A stretch of 64,000 bases of DNA from Cytospora piceicola. Lineage: Eukaryota > Ascomycota > Sordariomycetes > Diaporthales > Cytosporaceae. Positions 1-11,943 of this stretch are shown here, one piece after another (position 1 is the stretch's first letter; each line of letters opens with the position of its first letter). The DNA lies in contig JALQBC010000036.1 of assembly GCA_023375675.1 (NCBI GenBank), positions 248,001 to 312,000 of the forward strand, read 5' to 3'. The translations under genes were made by a program, and so were the position numbers. Below the pieces are notes generated by a model. It ran no database searches and had not been told where the DNA came from. It worked only from the letters and a program-made list of their open reading frames with translations.

Positions 1-1256
1 GATCTGTGCCTCGGTGGCGGCTGCGAGGTAGCTTGCTTATTCGTCGCCATCCATCTTCCTTCTGGCCCCGGTGGTAGCCCGGTAGCCCGGGTGCGTCGAC
101 GCACCGTTCTAAAAATAAGAACAGTTGGGGTCTTTCGTTTCAGGCCAAGAAAACAGTAGACAACAGGCGAAATATTGCGAGAGACGTTGGCTGATGGTGT
201 GCCCTGAAAAGTCATCGGTGGCTGGCATAAGCCGTATTGGGTATTGGCTGTGTGCAAGCCTGCCTGGACGATGGGAGGCACCTAAGGGTTTTCCAACCCT
301 ACGCGTCAATAACCCCCTGGGGGGGGGGGTGACCTTTATTAGCACCATAGCCACTGCAAAAAGTCAGTAAGGCTCTTCATTCATCGAATGCTCATCAATC
401 GTCAGCATCATGTATAATTAGTCTCGATCTTTTCGAGTGGACCTGGCCCCTGGCCCCGGCCCTGGCAAAGACATTGTTGGAAGCCATATTTTAATTCAGA
501 TACTTCTTCCCAACAAGCCGGCGCATGTCCTCGTCCCTCACCTCAGAAAGGCCAGCTTCAACAGCCCCAATAGATCGCAGTAAGACCTGAATGTGTTAAA
601 TTGGCCCTGTGCTGGCTGTGCTGAAGTTATTAACAGTCCGCCGCAGCGGATGAATGAGTGGAATGCATACTTGAGTAGTCAAGTATGTGTGGCGCAAGCG
701 AAATGCCACCCCAATATTGACCGCAGCTTACTGGCGCATGTGACGCACCTTCGCTGCTTTGGTGAACTGCCAGCCTCTTAGTAAAGACTAAAAAAGAGAG
801 CCAGTTGCTCAAAATGAACACCGGGTTCCGATGGCCCTCCATGGTATACGGCAGGGAGGCCGTACCAACTATAGATTCCATGAGCCTACTCAAACCAGCC
901 TTTCAAGGCAGCTGCCAATGCATTCGGTCAAGTATCGTCTTTCTGCCTTAGAAAGAGACTGGTTTTGCGCAAAGCTCAGTCAGCGGTGGGCTGATACGGC
1001 ACTTAAGTCGTGATTGTCGAGTATGCCGTCAAACGGGCCATCGTGAGGTACTGAATAGCGTCCCACGATGAGACACAACTGTTCTTACTCGAGAGGCCTG
1101 GCAATCTTGTTGGTTTGACTTTGGAAGTGTGAGGGAATTGAACGGCATAGATCAAGATGCACACTCGAGTATCCAAATACCCCGGGCTTCACGGTACAAG
1201 TGTATTGTCGTATACAGACGTCTTCATACAGCTACTTTCGCCACACCCATGACTCC
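1..1256. other. Intergenic left edge, no gene seen
   Basis: Only short, overlapping ORFs of 60-90 codons occur on both strands, and none has a protein-like composition or a plausible splice partner. A run of 11 G residues lies at 319-329. The right end is probably the 3' untranslated region of the uL4m gene, which is transcribed leftward. Confidence 0.5.
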
Positions 1257-2315
1257 CTATTGAATGACAGGCGTCCCGATAGCAGGCCCCTTGTCGCGCA
1301 CACCGTTGATGAGGATGTTGCTCACAAGGTCGCTCTGATGCCTCTTGAGGATCTCCTTCAGCGCGCTCCGCTCCATCACGATCCTGCCCGTCTCGAGCAG
1401 GTTCTTGACATCCACGTCCTCCATGTCCATCGCCGTGCCGTGCTCCCCGGCCACGTCCAGGCTGGTGAACAGGTTCGGCCTGTGGTCCGTCGTGACGAAC
1501 GTCGTCCGGCCGTGCCTGGCCCCCCACTGCAGGCCGTCCATGACGTCCCGCAGGTACCGCGCCACGAACCCGTCCTCCAGCACCGTGCCGAGCTTGCCCG
1601 ACTGCGCGAGCGCCAGGAAGTCCTCGGGCAGCGGCAGCTCCAGCCCGTCCTCGCACACGATCAGCTCGCCCCGCCTGTACCGGTACGACAGCGCCGTGCG
1701 CCACGCCAGGTCGTACACCTTGCGGTTGAGGCCGGTGCCGAAGTCGCGCGGCTTGGGGCCGAACGACTTGCCGCCGCCCTTGCGCAGCGGCGACTGCTTG
1801 GTCCCCACGCGCGCCTTGCCCGTGCCCTTCTGCCGGTACACCTTGCGGTGCGAGCCGTGCACCTCGAACCGGGTCTTGGTGTTGGCCGAGCCCTGGCGGG
1901 TGTTGTCGCCTTCGTATGTGACTGCCAGGTGGAGGATGTCCCTCCGGAGGGGCAGGTGGAGGTGTTTGGTCGAGTAGGACTCGAGCGCGCGGGGCTCGAG
2001 GCTGGGGAAGTTGTAGACGGTGACGGGGACGCTGAGGAGAGGGTTGAAGGGGGCGTAGGTGACAGATGGGTCGGCCGAGGGTATCGTCAGTTTTGAGGGC
2101 GAGGTCGTGGTAGCCATCGTGCGAGATGCGATGGGTAATATGCTTGCCTACACGGATCCATCATCAGCTCCCAATTGCTCAAGTGGGTGGACTCGTCACA
2201 CGTCCAAGTAGGTGGTTGAACATACCGCAGTTGGTGTTGCGTTCCTGCAAGGCTGTGATGAGAGGCTCATGGCCTTCATGGCCTCGCTGAGACCTCGAAG
2301 TCCTTTTCCAGCCAT
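1257..2315 (-). CDS. YML6: Mitochondrial large-subunit ribosomal protein uL4m
   Basis: Structural protein of the mitochondrial 54S ribosomal subunit, homologous to bacterial L4 (yeast YML6, human MRPL4). Two exons on the minus strand: 2315-2226 and 2147-1257, with an intron at 2225-2148 (78 nt, GTATGT donor, GCTGATG branch region, TGTAG acceptor). The join is phase 0 and gives 326 residues. The first exon (30 codons, starting MAGKGLRGL) resembles the start of fungal uL4m as I recall it and supplies a basic presequence-like N-terminus; starting at the ATG at 2117 would lose it. The L4 core is clear: a TRFEVHGSHRK segment, then GTGKARVGTKQSPLRKGGG, then WRTALSYRYR. The stop is TAG. The gene diverges from mL38 with 262 bp between start codons, which suggests coordinated expression of two mitoribosome proteins. 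Confidence 0.92.
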
Positions 2316-2577
2316 GACTGTCGTTCCTTGTTCCGATTTTCAAGGCGAATTGGGACAAGATGACAGGCGCAGGACAGTAAGGTACCCCGAGGTTCAAGAG
2401 CGGGATGTCGTAGATCTCGAAAAGATCGATAAGTCGCCCGGGGTGTGCACGGACCACCCGCGGCTACGGAAGCTACATAATTTTCCTGGAGAGCATTCGA
2501 TGATCGCGCGCCCGCCGAGTCGACGCGCACTCCAGCATCTCGCTATACCGCCCAATTCCCCCACCCCAATAGCGAAG
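2316..2577. promoter_or_regulatory. Putative bidirectional promoter between uL4m and mL38
   Basis: The 262 bp between the two start codons must hold both 5' untranslated regions and both core promoters. I see no obvious TATA box. The call rests only on the head-to-head arrangement of two genes for the same mitochondrial ribosomal subunit; promoter activity is inferred. Confidence 0.5.
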
Positions 2578-4080
2578 ATGTCGAGGTGTCACCAGGTGGT
2601 ACGGCCCATGGCCCGCTGCCTACGACAAGGGACTTCAGCACAACAGGCCTCGCCCTCAATATCAGCCGCAGCCGCACGATTCTTCTCGAACTCGACAAGC
2701 CGCCGGGACGTCGAGCCGACTACATCCTCCTCGACGGCCCCCGCCGCCTCCGCAGCCGATGCGCAGGCGGTGCAGGACCTCGCCAATGCGCCCCCTAAGG
2801 CGCCCAACCCGATGAGGGAGCAGTGGATGGACCCCAACACCACGACGCTGGTGTGGGCGGAGAGGAAGCTCCTGAAGCAGGGCACAGAACCGATAGGATC
2901 GCGGAGAAGGAGAGCGGCAGTACGGCAGTCGCCAAATATCCCCTTCGAGCAACTACCATACCACGCCTTCCAGGAGGCACGAAAAGTACTGGGCGGCGAC
3001 CGCGCGCAGAAGCTGGAGGCGATCAGCGAGACGTCGGAGGAGATCAGGAAGCTGGAGGCCAGGCCGGCCGACGTGTACAGGGCCGGGGAGCATCACAAAC
3101 AGAAGAAGCTGGACTCCCTGCGGAGGCATCTGGAGTACCTCAAGATCCAGGCCGACATCAACGACCCGGCCGTGAGGAGGAAGTGGGAGGACGGACACGG
3201 TAAGCTTCCCCACGATGGCCCAACAACACGACCGCCCCCGCCCCTGCTGGCAACAGACTTACTGACTTGAGCGTGATTTGTTGCAGGCGACATGTCCAAG
3301 CCCGTCTACCGCAGCTTCGCCGAGGAGAAATGGCGCGGAATGGCCTACAAGATCCTCGCCCAGCGAGTGCAGCAGTTCCACATCGTGCCGGACGTGCTCT
3401 CCAAGTTCGACCCCAAGATGGACCTGCAGCTCTCGTTCCACGGCTACCGCGTGGACCCGGGCGAGGTCGTCGACTCGCTGACCTCGGAGATGCCGCCGAA
3501 CCTGCGCGTGCAGGTCTTCGACGACAAGGAGCGCCTGGTCAGCGTCGTCGTCATGGACAGCGACGTGCCCGACCCGGACAACGACGCCTTCGGCCGCCGC
3601 CTCCACTTCATGGCCGCCAACATCCGCCTCAGCTGCCTGACCAAGAACATCTCCCTCAAGAGGGTCATCGAGGCCAAGGACCAGCTGGCCGTGCCCTGGC
3701 TCCCGCCCTTCAGCCAGGAGGGCTCGCCGTACCACCGCCTCTCGGTCTGGGTGCTGGAGCAGGACAAGCCGCTCGACGTGGAGAAGCTGAAGCGGGCCTA
3801 CTCCAAGCGCGACGGCTTCCACATGCAGAGCTTCCGGTCCAACTTCCACGCGACGCCGTTCGGGTTCAACATGTTCAGGACCGTCTGGGACGAGAGCACC
3901 GCCAAGGTCATGGAGAGGAACGGCATCCCCGGCGCCGACGTCGTTTACAGGCGCAAGAGGGTGTACAGCCTCCAGGCGCCCAAGAAGGCGAGAGGTTGGG
4001 AGGCGAAGAGACAGGGACCCAAGTACAGGCAACTTTGGAAGTACACCAAGAGGATTGGAAAGATGTCTGGAGGCAGGTAA
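2578..4080 (+). CDS. MRPL35: Mitochondrial large-subunit ribosomal protein mL38 (PEBP-like)
   Basis: Component of the mitochondrial 54S subunit with a phosphatidylethanolamine-binding-protein-like fold (yeast MRPL35, human MRPL38). Exons 2578-3199 and 3287-4080; the 87-nt intron has a GTAAGC donor, a TACTGAC branch site and a TTGCAG acceptor. The spliced product has 471 residues. The N-terminus is basic and Ser/Ala rich (MSRCHQVVRPMARCLRQ, then ARFFSNSTSRR), typical of a matrix-targeting presequence. A second in-frame ATG at 2608 is an alternative start. The PEBP-like domain lies in exon 2, with the PDPDNDAFGRRLHFMAANI segment, followed by the family's conserved C-terminal stretch (FRSNFHATPFGFNMFRTVWD). 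The stop is TAA. It is divergent from uL4m. Confidence 0.92.
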
Positions 4081-5141
4081 AAGGCTTCTGGGGCTTCTGC
4101 AGACTGTCGTTGGGTTTGCCTGTATTCTATGTGTTACATGGGTAGATCTAGCTCAAAATCCCATATACGACAAAGTGCAGACTCTCTCCGTTGCTGATCC
4201 GCACTGCTTATGGTTCTTGACTTCCGTTTGGACCGAATGGATCACACAGCTGCAATTGAGTAGGAACAGCATCCGTCAAGACACCAGCTTCATGATGACG
4301 ACTGCATCCTAGCAACTGCATACTAATAGCCGCCATCATGCCCTCCCGCGTTGTCTTGTTCTTCGCTTTGGGGAGCAAAGACTGACATGAGCATATGGTC
4401 GTGGACACACTGGCAATAAGTGCCATGGTCATATCACATGGCCCACAAGTCACACATCATTCAGACTAACATCTCGTTGAGAACACAAGAAATGGTACTT
4501 GTAGGGTAAGGATGTGATGATGTGTATCATCGGTATCTATCTACGGCTATCTAAGTTTTTGTAGTGCAATTGTTGTCCGCGTCGCGTGGGACATACCCGC
4601 CCATCTTTCCAAACATGATTGCAGCCCGCCATGAATTCCATTTGATAGTACTTTAGCTTGGTGCCTTGCTCCTGCTCTGTTCTCTGCTCACAACCCTGTT
4701 CCCCCCCATGCTGCAACATGTCCATGCAGCCTACAACCTCCACCAGCCCATCCTGCGTTAGTGCTGTTGTAACGTGCTTGTACCCGTAACTTCTATGTCT
4801 CATTGCACACGATCAGTGTTCTGCACCGACTACCTGCCCAGCAAAACCCACGCTTCCACTTTCCCAGACGGTATCAGTATTACAAGCACATACGCTTTTC
4901 CCCAATTGTATGCCATGAGTGTTGCGGCGAAGACGAACGCGCTCATCCTGGCGGCCATCACCATGGCGGGAGCAAATGGCAGTCACCACGAGCTGGGGTC
5001 TTTCCCACTCGGCGGGTGTAGCTCTCAGTTACTGGTAAACCAGACCATTCGCGACTGCATCCTGCTTCTGATCTCATAAGCCCTGACATTACTGCTGGAG
5101 CCCCGTGTCGTGTGCTGTCGATTTGAACCAAAGTCATTAAC
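4081..5141. other. Intergenic, convergent 3' ends
   Basis: This is the stretch between the stops of mL38 (plus) and transportin (minus). It contains only short ORFs with no recognisable similarity and presumably holds both 3' untranslated regions. No repeat stands out. Confidence 0.5.
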
Positions 5142-8098
5142 TCAAAGACCGTAGCTGGCTCTCAGGGCCTCCCGGTCCCGGGGTGGCAGCTGAGCAAGGA
5201 ACTGGTCAAATTGAGGCATCATCTGTCGGTAAACGTTGAGAATCTGTAATCTAGGTTAGCATCCTGATGCCGCACTGAACCTCGAGCATTCCGAGAACTT
5301 ACATTGAGGAAAAGATCATGCAACTCCTTGTTGACATCGTTCGGAGGCCGGGTGTTGTATCTCGCGATGCACATGAAGTATGACACCAGACTCTTCTCCA
5401 TTGCCTGGGGGTTCTGTCCCACGATCATCGTGAACCCCTTGAGGGCACTAGCCTTCTCGTCGGTGCAGTCCAGCTCGACCACAGCGCTCAGGAATTCGTC
5501 TGCGAATGTCGACAGGCGAGGTGCCAACAGCTCAGCATTCTGGAGGCCAAGGCGACCAAGGGCTATCGCTGCGTTCTCGTTAACGCTGATAGGCACTGTC
5601 GGGTTGGCGATTATCTGCACTAGGCGCTCCATCAGATCGGACACATAAGGCGCCATTCCCTTCCCGTGCTGAATGGCGATTTCACCAGCACTCCAACAAG
5701 CATTGTTGATGACGCTGAAGCAGCCGTCGATTTCCTCGTCTATGACGTTGTCGAACTCGAGCTGCTTCAGCAGTATAGGGAATATCGAAGGGAGATGCGG
5801 CTGCAATTGGGGGTAGACGTATCGTGCAGCATCGCCCAGAAGGGCGTACGCTGACTGTCGCACCTCATCAGCAGGATCGCCCATGCACAAGTTAAGCAGC
5901 TCAAAAAATGCGGGTTGTGCGTCCTTGACCAGCTCTTGGGCCTTGTCGTCATCAAGCGCCTGGATGATAGCGCTCAGGAGATCAAGACTGGTTACTAGGA
6001 AGTCCTTGTCTGGCTGGTCGAAGTTGTTGTTGGTTTTGGCTGCCATGGTTTGTTCGAGGTTCTGGTGGATAATTGTTACGCAGCGCCTGAAGATAGGGTG
6101 TGCGTAAGGGGCAAACTCATCCCTCATAGCCATAACGACGTATGAGAAACATTCCAGCAGCGGGAAGATCTCTCGCGAGTCGTCCGTAACCCTCTGCCAC
6201 CGGTCTATCAGAGTAGGCATGAGCTTTCCTGCGTGCTCAGGTAGCGCCAAAATGGGACCGACGTTCTCTGCGAGCGTCTGCACACAGTCGTAAAGGATGT
6301 ACATGTTCTTGTCCTTGTATTTGGCGAAACATTGCATGTACTGCTGGAGGATCGGGCCGGTGTATGGCTCAAGGACCTTGCCCGCCTTCTCTTCGAGGTT
6401 GGCCATCGCGGATGCACCGGCTTCTTGTACCTTCTTGTTCTTGTCAAGCATTTTGTGCAAAATGCCCTCCATCATTGGAACGAAGTAGGCCTGAAGCTGG
6501 GCAGGGTCCTGCAGGTTGGCAGCCCACGCGGAATAGCGGCCGAGCGTCCAACACGTGATCTGCCTGACGACAGGCTCTGGGTCGTTCAGTAGCGAGAGCA
6601 GATATGTCACCAGCTCGGGCAGGTGAGGGGTTACGACCGTAACGCAACCCTCGGCAACGGCGCCGAGGGCAAGAACCGCGGCCTCGCGACGCGGCCACTC
6701 GTCAGCCTTCAGGTTTGTGGTCAGGTATGGGAGGATGCATTGGAACACCGGATCCTTGAAATCGCGGGCGAAGACATCCAGTGCTGCTGCGGAGCACTTT
6801 CGTAGTGTCCACTTTTCGTCCGGGTTGTCGTCGCCGTCTTCATCATCTAGATCGTCAATCTCACCTTCCTCGAGATTGTCGTCCATGCTGGCAAGCTTTT
6901 GATACGCGTTGCCGTTTTCACCTGCATCGGCTGAGGCACCAGCCGCTTTGCGCGCACCCCTTGCCTGGGCAAACTGGGGCTTGATATCCTCCTCGCGATC
7001 GTCTTCGTCCTCATCGTCGGATGCGCCACCCAACATGGCAATGTCCTCACCGCTATAAACCATGGACTCCAGAAGGACAGGGATGATCTTCTGGATATAT
7101 GGGCCCAGCGCCTGCCACAGGTTCTCGTGTTCACCGACGGCGAGCCAGAATTCGGCAGCCTCGCAGGCCAATTCCTCCTCGTCACTCTTCTGTTGGGTAA
7201 TGATGTAATCCACAAGTCCACCGATATGGGGCACAAGCTTGTCAGGCCTGGTATCGACGAGCTGCACGAAGCAACGGCAGACTTGTCGTCGAACTTCTTG
7301 GCTGGGGTCGTTTGCGAGTACAAACAAGTGCTGGAGAAGGTCGTCTATGCAGTTGACCATAGCCTGTGTCTTGCGCGGGCTGAAAACATTGATAGCAGTG
7401 AGCGCCTGGACGCGCACTTTCGGCAGGGGGCTCTTGGTTGCCTCGATGAACTTGGGCAACAGATAATTCAACGGCCGCTGGCCATTTTGCTCGCGCTGCA
7501 ACATCTTAGAGTTGTCCTCGCAGATCTTGGCCATGGCTGCCATGGCGCCCTCCTGAGCTTCCGGGGAGTACTGGCCGGTCTCGTTCCCAATCATCTTTAT
7601 TAGTTCGGGTAGAAACTCGGGCCATCCATAGATCCCAACGCGGTTGATAAGCTCGGTGGCGATGTTTCCGGCGTAGTTTCGAATCTGGGCGGCCTTATCT
7701 TGTATACTAAGAGGGACGGCCATCTTGATCAATCGCAGGGAGGGCTCTGGGATTTGCTTGTAGTGGAACTTGACATTGTTCTTCAACATGACAGCCGCGG
7801 CCGAGCGGACGAGGCTGTATTCTTCGGGAGTCAAGCTGAGGCCCTGGGGTGGCTGTGGGCTGGAAAAGAGGAATGCGAGGTAGTTGTTGAAGTCTGGGGA
7901 CTGTTTGGCTTGTGATAGCATCTGAAGAGCTGGTCAGCAAGTCTACTCCGAGTGGGTGACACCTTGGATGACACGGTGGGTTGGTGTTGGCCTTACTATC
8001 TCAGCCTTCTTCTGTGCATCCTTATTGAAACCGCTGAGGGAGTCCTTGAGGTAGACTGCCAGAGTCTGGAGAGACTCTGTGGACGGTTGCCATGCCAT
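5142..8098 (-). CDS. KAP104: Transportin-1 / karyopherin beta-2 (nuclear import receptor)
   Basis: Importin-beta family receptor that carries PY-NLS cargos, such as mRNA-binding proteins, through nuclear pores and is released by Ran-GTP. Three exons on the minus strand: 8098-7997, 7921-5303 and 5243-5142. Introns are 7996-7922 (75 nt, GTAAGG...TTCAG) and 5302-5244 (59 nt, GTAAGT, GCTAAC branch, TACAG), both phase 0. The product is 940 residues, close to yeast Kap104 (918). Exon 1 gives the conserved start MAWQPSTESLQTLAVYLKDS, and the last exon gives the family C-terminus ending REALRASYGL. HEAT repeats run throughout. Acidic clusters (GGASDDEDEDDREEDIK and EEGEIDDLDDEDGDD) sit where the long cargo-release loop of repeat 8 is expected. 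The long second-exon ORF misses both true termini if read alone. Confidence 0.95.
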
Positions 8099-10331
8099 GA
8101 TGAAGTCGGTGTTGAGCAAGCACCACCTCCACAACAGCTGGGGGAAGAGAACAGCGAAAGGACCGAAAGGTCTTCTGATACTCGTTGATTGGTGGTGTAT
8201 TGGAGGGTCGAGGGGGTGATAGGGGTGGAAAATAGGTAGAATGTAGCTAGAAAGTTGAAGTCTTCACAGGAGAGACACGGCTGCTGCGGTGATGGCGGGG
8301 TTCGTAGCTTTTGAAAGTTAACTGCCACAGTAGGTGGATTTGGCTTAGTGGAGACCACAAGGGTCTGAAAATTGGAGAGTTGACCAGCAAGCGCTTGACA
8401 CTTGAAGGAACTCTTACAACCCAATGACACCAATGACAACCCAGGCAGGGTAGGCCAATGTCTAAATAAAGGTGCAGCTTAGGGAATCTAGAGAATACCT
8501 ACTCGAGATCAACACGCGACCGCCTTGTCTAGCTTCCTGGTCTGTGGTGATCATATTGGTCTACACCAAATCTACTTACTGCGTACCGTAATCTACATAC
8601 GGTGAGAAGCCGTCGAAACTGGCTGTTTGAACGGTGACCTCAATTCGGAAGGTTCAATGTTCCACGAGAACGTATTTCAAGACCTATTGCGTACAGTAAA
8701 TGGTCTAAGCTAGAGGAGGATTGAGCAGGAGGAGGCCACTGGCCATTGAGAAGTTGCCGGCCTTTCAGTTCCTGCCTGCCTGGCCTGCCTGCTTGTAAAA
8801 AAAAATAAAAAATAGAAGCTGCCAATCAGTAGCATACATAGGCCCGGCCCTGGCGGGTCTGTCGAAATAGGCACTATCGATAAGGCCTGACTTACCTGCC
8901 GGTATGGTATGGAACTATGGACCTCGCTAGGACTAGAGCAGCAGAGCAGCAAACTTGTTCCAGTCTTTCCATTGAATTACATAGTAATATTGAGAAACGA
9001 TGGGTGGACTGAGCAACTGTGTCAAGGAGTGTGTGCCTCGAGATATCAATACAGACGTTGACTTGGAACCGTCTCTTGCATGCCCGACGTGGTACCTACC
9101 TATGTACTTGTTGACGTAGGTATCTTAACGGCCCTGCACCGCCCTGTTGTATACGGTTTATGGCAAGCAAGCAGCAAGCAACCAATATAAGTGCATGTCC
9201 TGCCCTGCTCTCCTGAGAGCTTGCTAGCTGACGGTAGTATCGGGTCCTGTGTCGTGGAAGCGCTTCACAGGATCTGCAGCCACAGTCTGTGGTGCTTTAT
9301 GTACGACTCGGGATCGTGAATGAATGAAGCCCGACGGGAATGGGAACAGAGCATATTGTCTGTCTTTCTCACAGTGGAGTCTTGATTTTCCTCGGGACCA
9401 GCCGAGTTATTAGCAACCAGCAGCAAATAGCACACAGACACCCGAGAGCATCTTGATGGTCGTATTGGCGGTCGGTTCAATCGCGTATTGCTGTCCTTGT
9501 GGCTTGTGACCGCCAGCCGTGAAAGACCGGTCAGCGGTTGGGAGCCTGGGTCGAAACAAGCCCGGCCAGTACTGTGAACATTCCCAGTTCCCACGCATCC
9601 AACAACGCCCGTTTCTTGTCACATCTTATCCGCCCCGGCCTGGTCCTGAGACAAATCGCCTGCAGGTAGTCATGTATCCACATTACATGGGGATCCTCGG
9701 GCGACAGCATGCTGCAGAAGATGGCTGGATCTAGACTTCTGTGGCGACATACTCATCCTTTGATATCTTCGATTTCGTGATCTCTGTGTAGTGACTGCTG
9801 TTGGTATTGGAAGTAGTCCACTGTTATCGTGCATATTCGATATGGGTGCCAACCCCTGCTTCGAACCATCAAGCGATATTGCTCGCATGCTCCGTCCCCT
9901 CCGAAAGACATGCTATCCCGCAGCTGCACCAAACTCTTCCATGTTCATGCTCTCTTGAGTTCCTTCAGTGCCCCTACACCCTGGGAAACGACATCCTCCC
10001 CAATTATCAATTGGGATATCTGTAGATGACAGCCAGCCAGAGCTCCTGTGCTTATGCAGTGTTCGTGTCACTCAGCCAAGCAAGCTGACAAGCTTCAGTA
10101 ACAACCCTGGCACGGCAGGTGTCTCGGTTTCGAAATTGCCGGATTAAGGTAACACGGGCCGCCACCTGACTCCTGCCAGATGGATGATGCAGCTCCAGAT
10201 GTCTCTAACCCCAGATGCCATTCGGGTGTTCTACTAGGTAGTACGTTCGACGCAAGGCTACTGATCGCAGCTGAAGGGTTGATGGCCACAACGTCTCATG
10301 GTGCTCTAGCCTGGATTGATGCATTTCCAGT
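8099..10331. other. Intergenic, no gene recognised
   Basis: This 2.2-kb stretch upstream of transportin and downstream of the PAC4-like gene holds only short random-looking ORFs. It contains one instance of the dispersed GGTACCTACCTA motif near 9091-9123. The right end is probably the 3' untranslated region of the PAC4-like gene. Confidence 0.45.
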
Positions 10332-10838
10332 TCACGAGCTGTTGATAGACAGGCCGGACACGCCATTCGTGATGCCCTGCCTCTCCTGGAGCTTGTCTGC
10401 GACAACCCTCACAACCATCTTGAACGCCTCCATCTCCTCCTCCACAGTGCCACCGAGTCCAGTGCTCGCAAGACTGATCGAGTTACTGACGAACACGGGC
10501 AGCTGGGTCTTCTTGGCGAACAGTTTTGCCATCCGTGTCGCGAACTCCTCTGTCGGCCCCTCTGTGTACAGGGGAGTCGATAGAGGCTGAAGCGGGTTGA
10601 ATTTCTAACAGGAACAGGTTAACAGGGGCATGCAATATCGATCGAACGGCAGGAATAATCAACTCACATCTGGCAGAGCATAGACGAAGGAGCCCAGTGG
10701 TTGAGGGGTAGCCGAGGCGTCTGCTGCGGCTGTGGTCAGGAAGATCATGACAGACTTGGCATGGATGTCGACGCGGATGTATATCCGCGTGTCCAGAGAC
10801 CTCGGCAGGGGACATGAGAGCTGGAAAGATTCCATCAT
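10332..10838 (-). CDS. Proteasome assembly chaperone 4-like protein (PAC4/PSMG4)
   Basis: Small chaperone expected to act with PAC3 in building the 20S proteasome alpha-ring. Exons on the minus strand: 10838-10668 and 10604-10332, with a 63-nt intron (GTGAGT donor, TTAAC branch, CTGTTAG acceptor), phase 0, giving 147 residues. Family marks are the SFVYALPD stretch at the end of exon 1, the ARKT-type segment FAKKTQLPVFVSNS, and the C-terminal GGTVEEEMEAFKMVV. The start is the tandem ATGATG at 10838. An AG acceptor lies 12 nt upstream in frame, so an additional 5' coding exon is possible: an ATG followed 20 nt later by a GTGAGT donor lies near 11110-11130, but I could not build a convincing join. 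The family call is from memory of fungal PAC4 sequences. Confidence 0.8.
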
Positions 10839-11943
10839 CTCGAAGTTCTGAGGGCAACCTCAGGACCTTTGGAGACTGGTGAGGATTGAACGCAACGTCA
10901 GACCCCAAAGTCTAGATATGCTGAAATTTTGTGTTGGTGCCAATGTTGAGAGAGGTCAACTGGTGCACAGAGTGACAGCCAAGGCGATGGTCTCGAATTG
11001 GATCTTCTTGGCCAGATGCTCTTGTGGGAGTTCTGAGGATTGATGTGCAGTAGTCGCTACAGTGCTGAGTTACAGAGGTACGTTTACAGGTTCCAAGGTC
11101 ACTCACCACTGGTCTGTCTCCGTCATGCGGCTCGGACCTGCTAAGCTCCAGGTCAGGGTTCAGGGTTCCAGTGCTTGAGGGGGCTACTGTAAGGGGGTAG
11201 GTAGTGCCCGGGGAATTTTTTTGGGCAGCCCTGGAGTGCTGGGCCTTTGGACCCGCTTTACCCTGCAAGTAACCAGAAACCCCCACCCAACATACTACTC
11301 TCACTGTTGAGGACTATCGCCGCTCGGAAGACAACAAGCAGCGAAAATCTCACGACGCCAACATGTCGGACTTGATGCTGACATAAACACTTGCTCCTTT
11401 CTTTTCTTCTCCTCATCTGACCCTCTGGGCCTCCCTTTCTTTTTAAGTTCCGCTTCAAATGTTTCAATATGCATCTTTAATTTGGCAGTAGCCCATGCGC
11501 ACGGTGATATCGCTCTCCGTACCCAGGTACTTACTCAGTACTTAAGTAGGTATTCATCGCCGATCACGCCCCAGGAGCACAGCACTCGAGGTTGAGCTCA
11601 ACCAGTATCTTGGGAAAGCAGCCTGCATCTCTACCGTTCAAGTCTTTGCGAATTCATTTTGGAAGAACACTGGGCTTGAGCCAGACATCCCAGGCCTCGA
11701 AAGCACAGCAAAGAAAAGAAAATACCTCCAGGCTGGCGTAAGTTGTTTGCGTGCACAACAGAGTGAGGCAGAAACTCTGAGGCTTGACAAGGCCGATTTG
11801 ACGGAGCAGAACGTTTGTTGGCATCAACTCTTGCAGACGTGGAAGATTAGTGTGATACGAGCAATTCTGGCCACTGTCGTTTTCTTGCGTCAACAATTTG
11901 GAAAATATTTCGCGTCAGCACAAGCGGCCTCGAGACAGGCGAA
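10839..11943. other. Intergenic between divergent genes
   Basis: This is the region between the PAC4-like gene (minus) and the carnosine N-methyltransferase-like gene (plus). It may hold an upstream PAC4 exon, and it contains one cluster of the GTACTTACTCAGTACTTAAGTAGGT type at 11521-11552. No other gene is seen. Confidence 0.45.

Noticed and set aside
1200..2096. 298-codon plus-strand ORF
   Set aside because: It is antisense to the uL4m coding exon and its product is a V/R/H/L-rich string without domains; GC-rich third positions of the real gene keep it open.
3259..4032. 257-codon minus-strand ORF
   Set aside because: Antisense shadow of the second exon of mL38.
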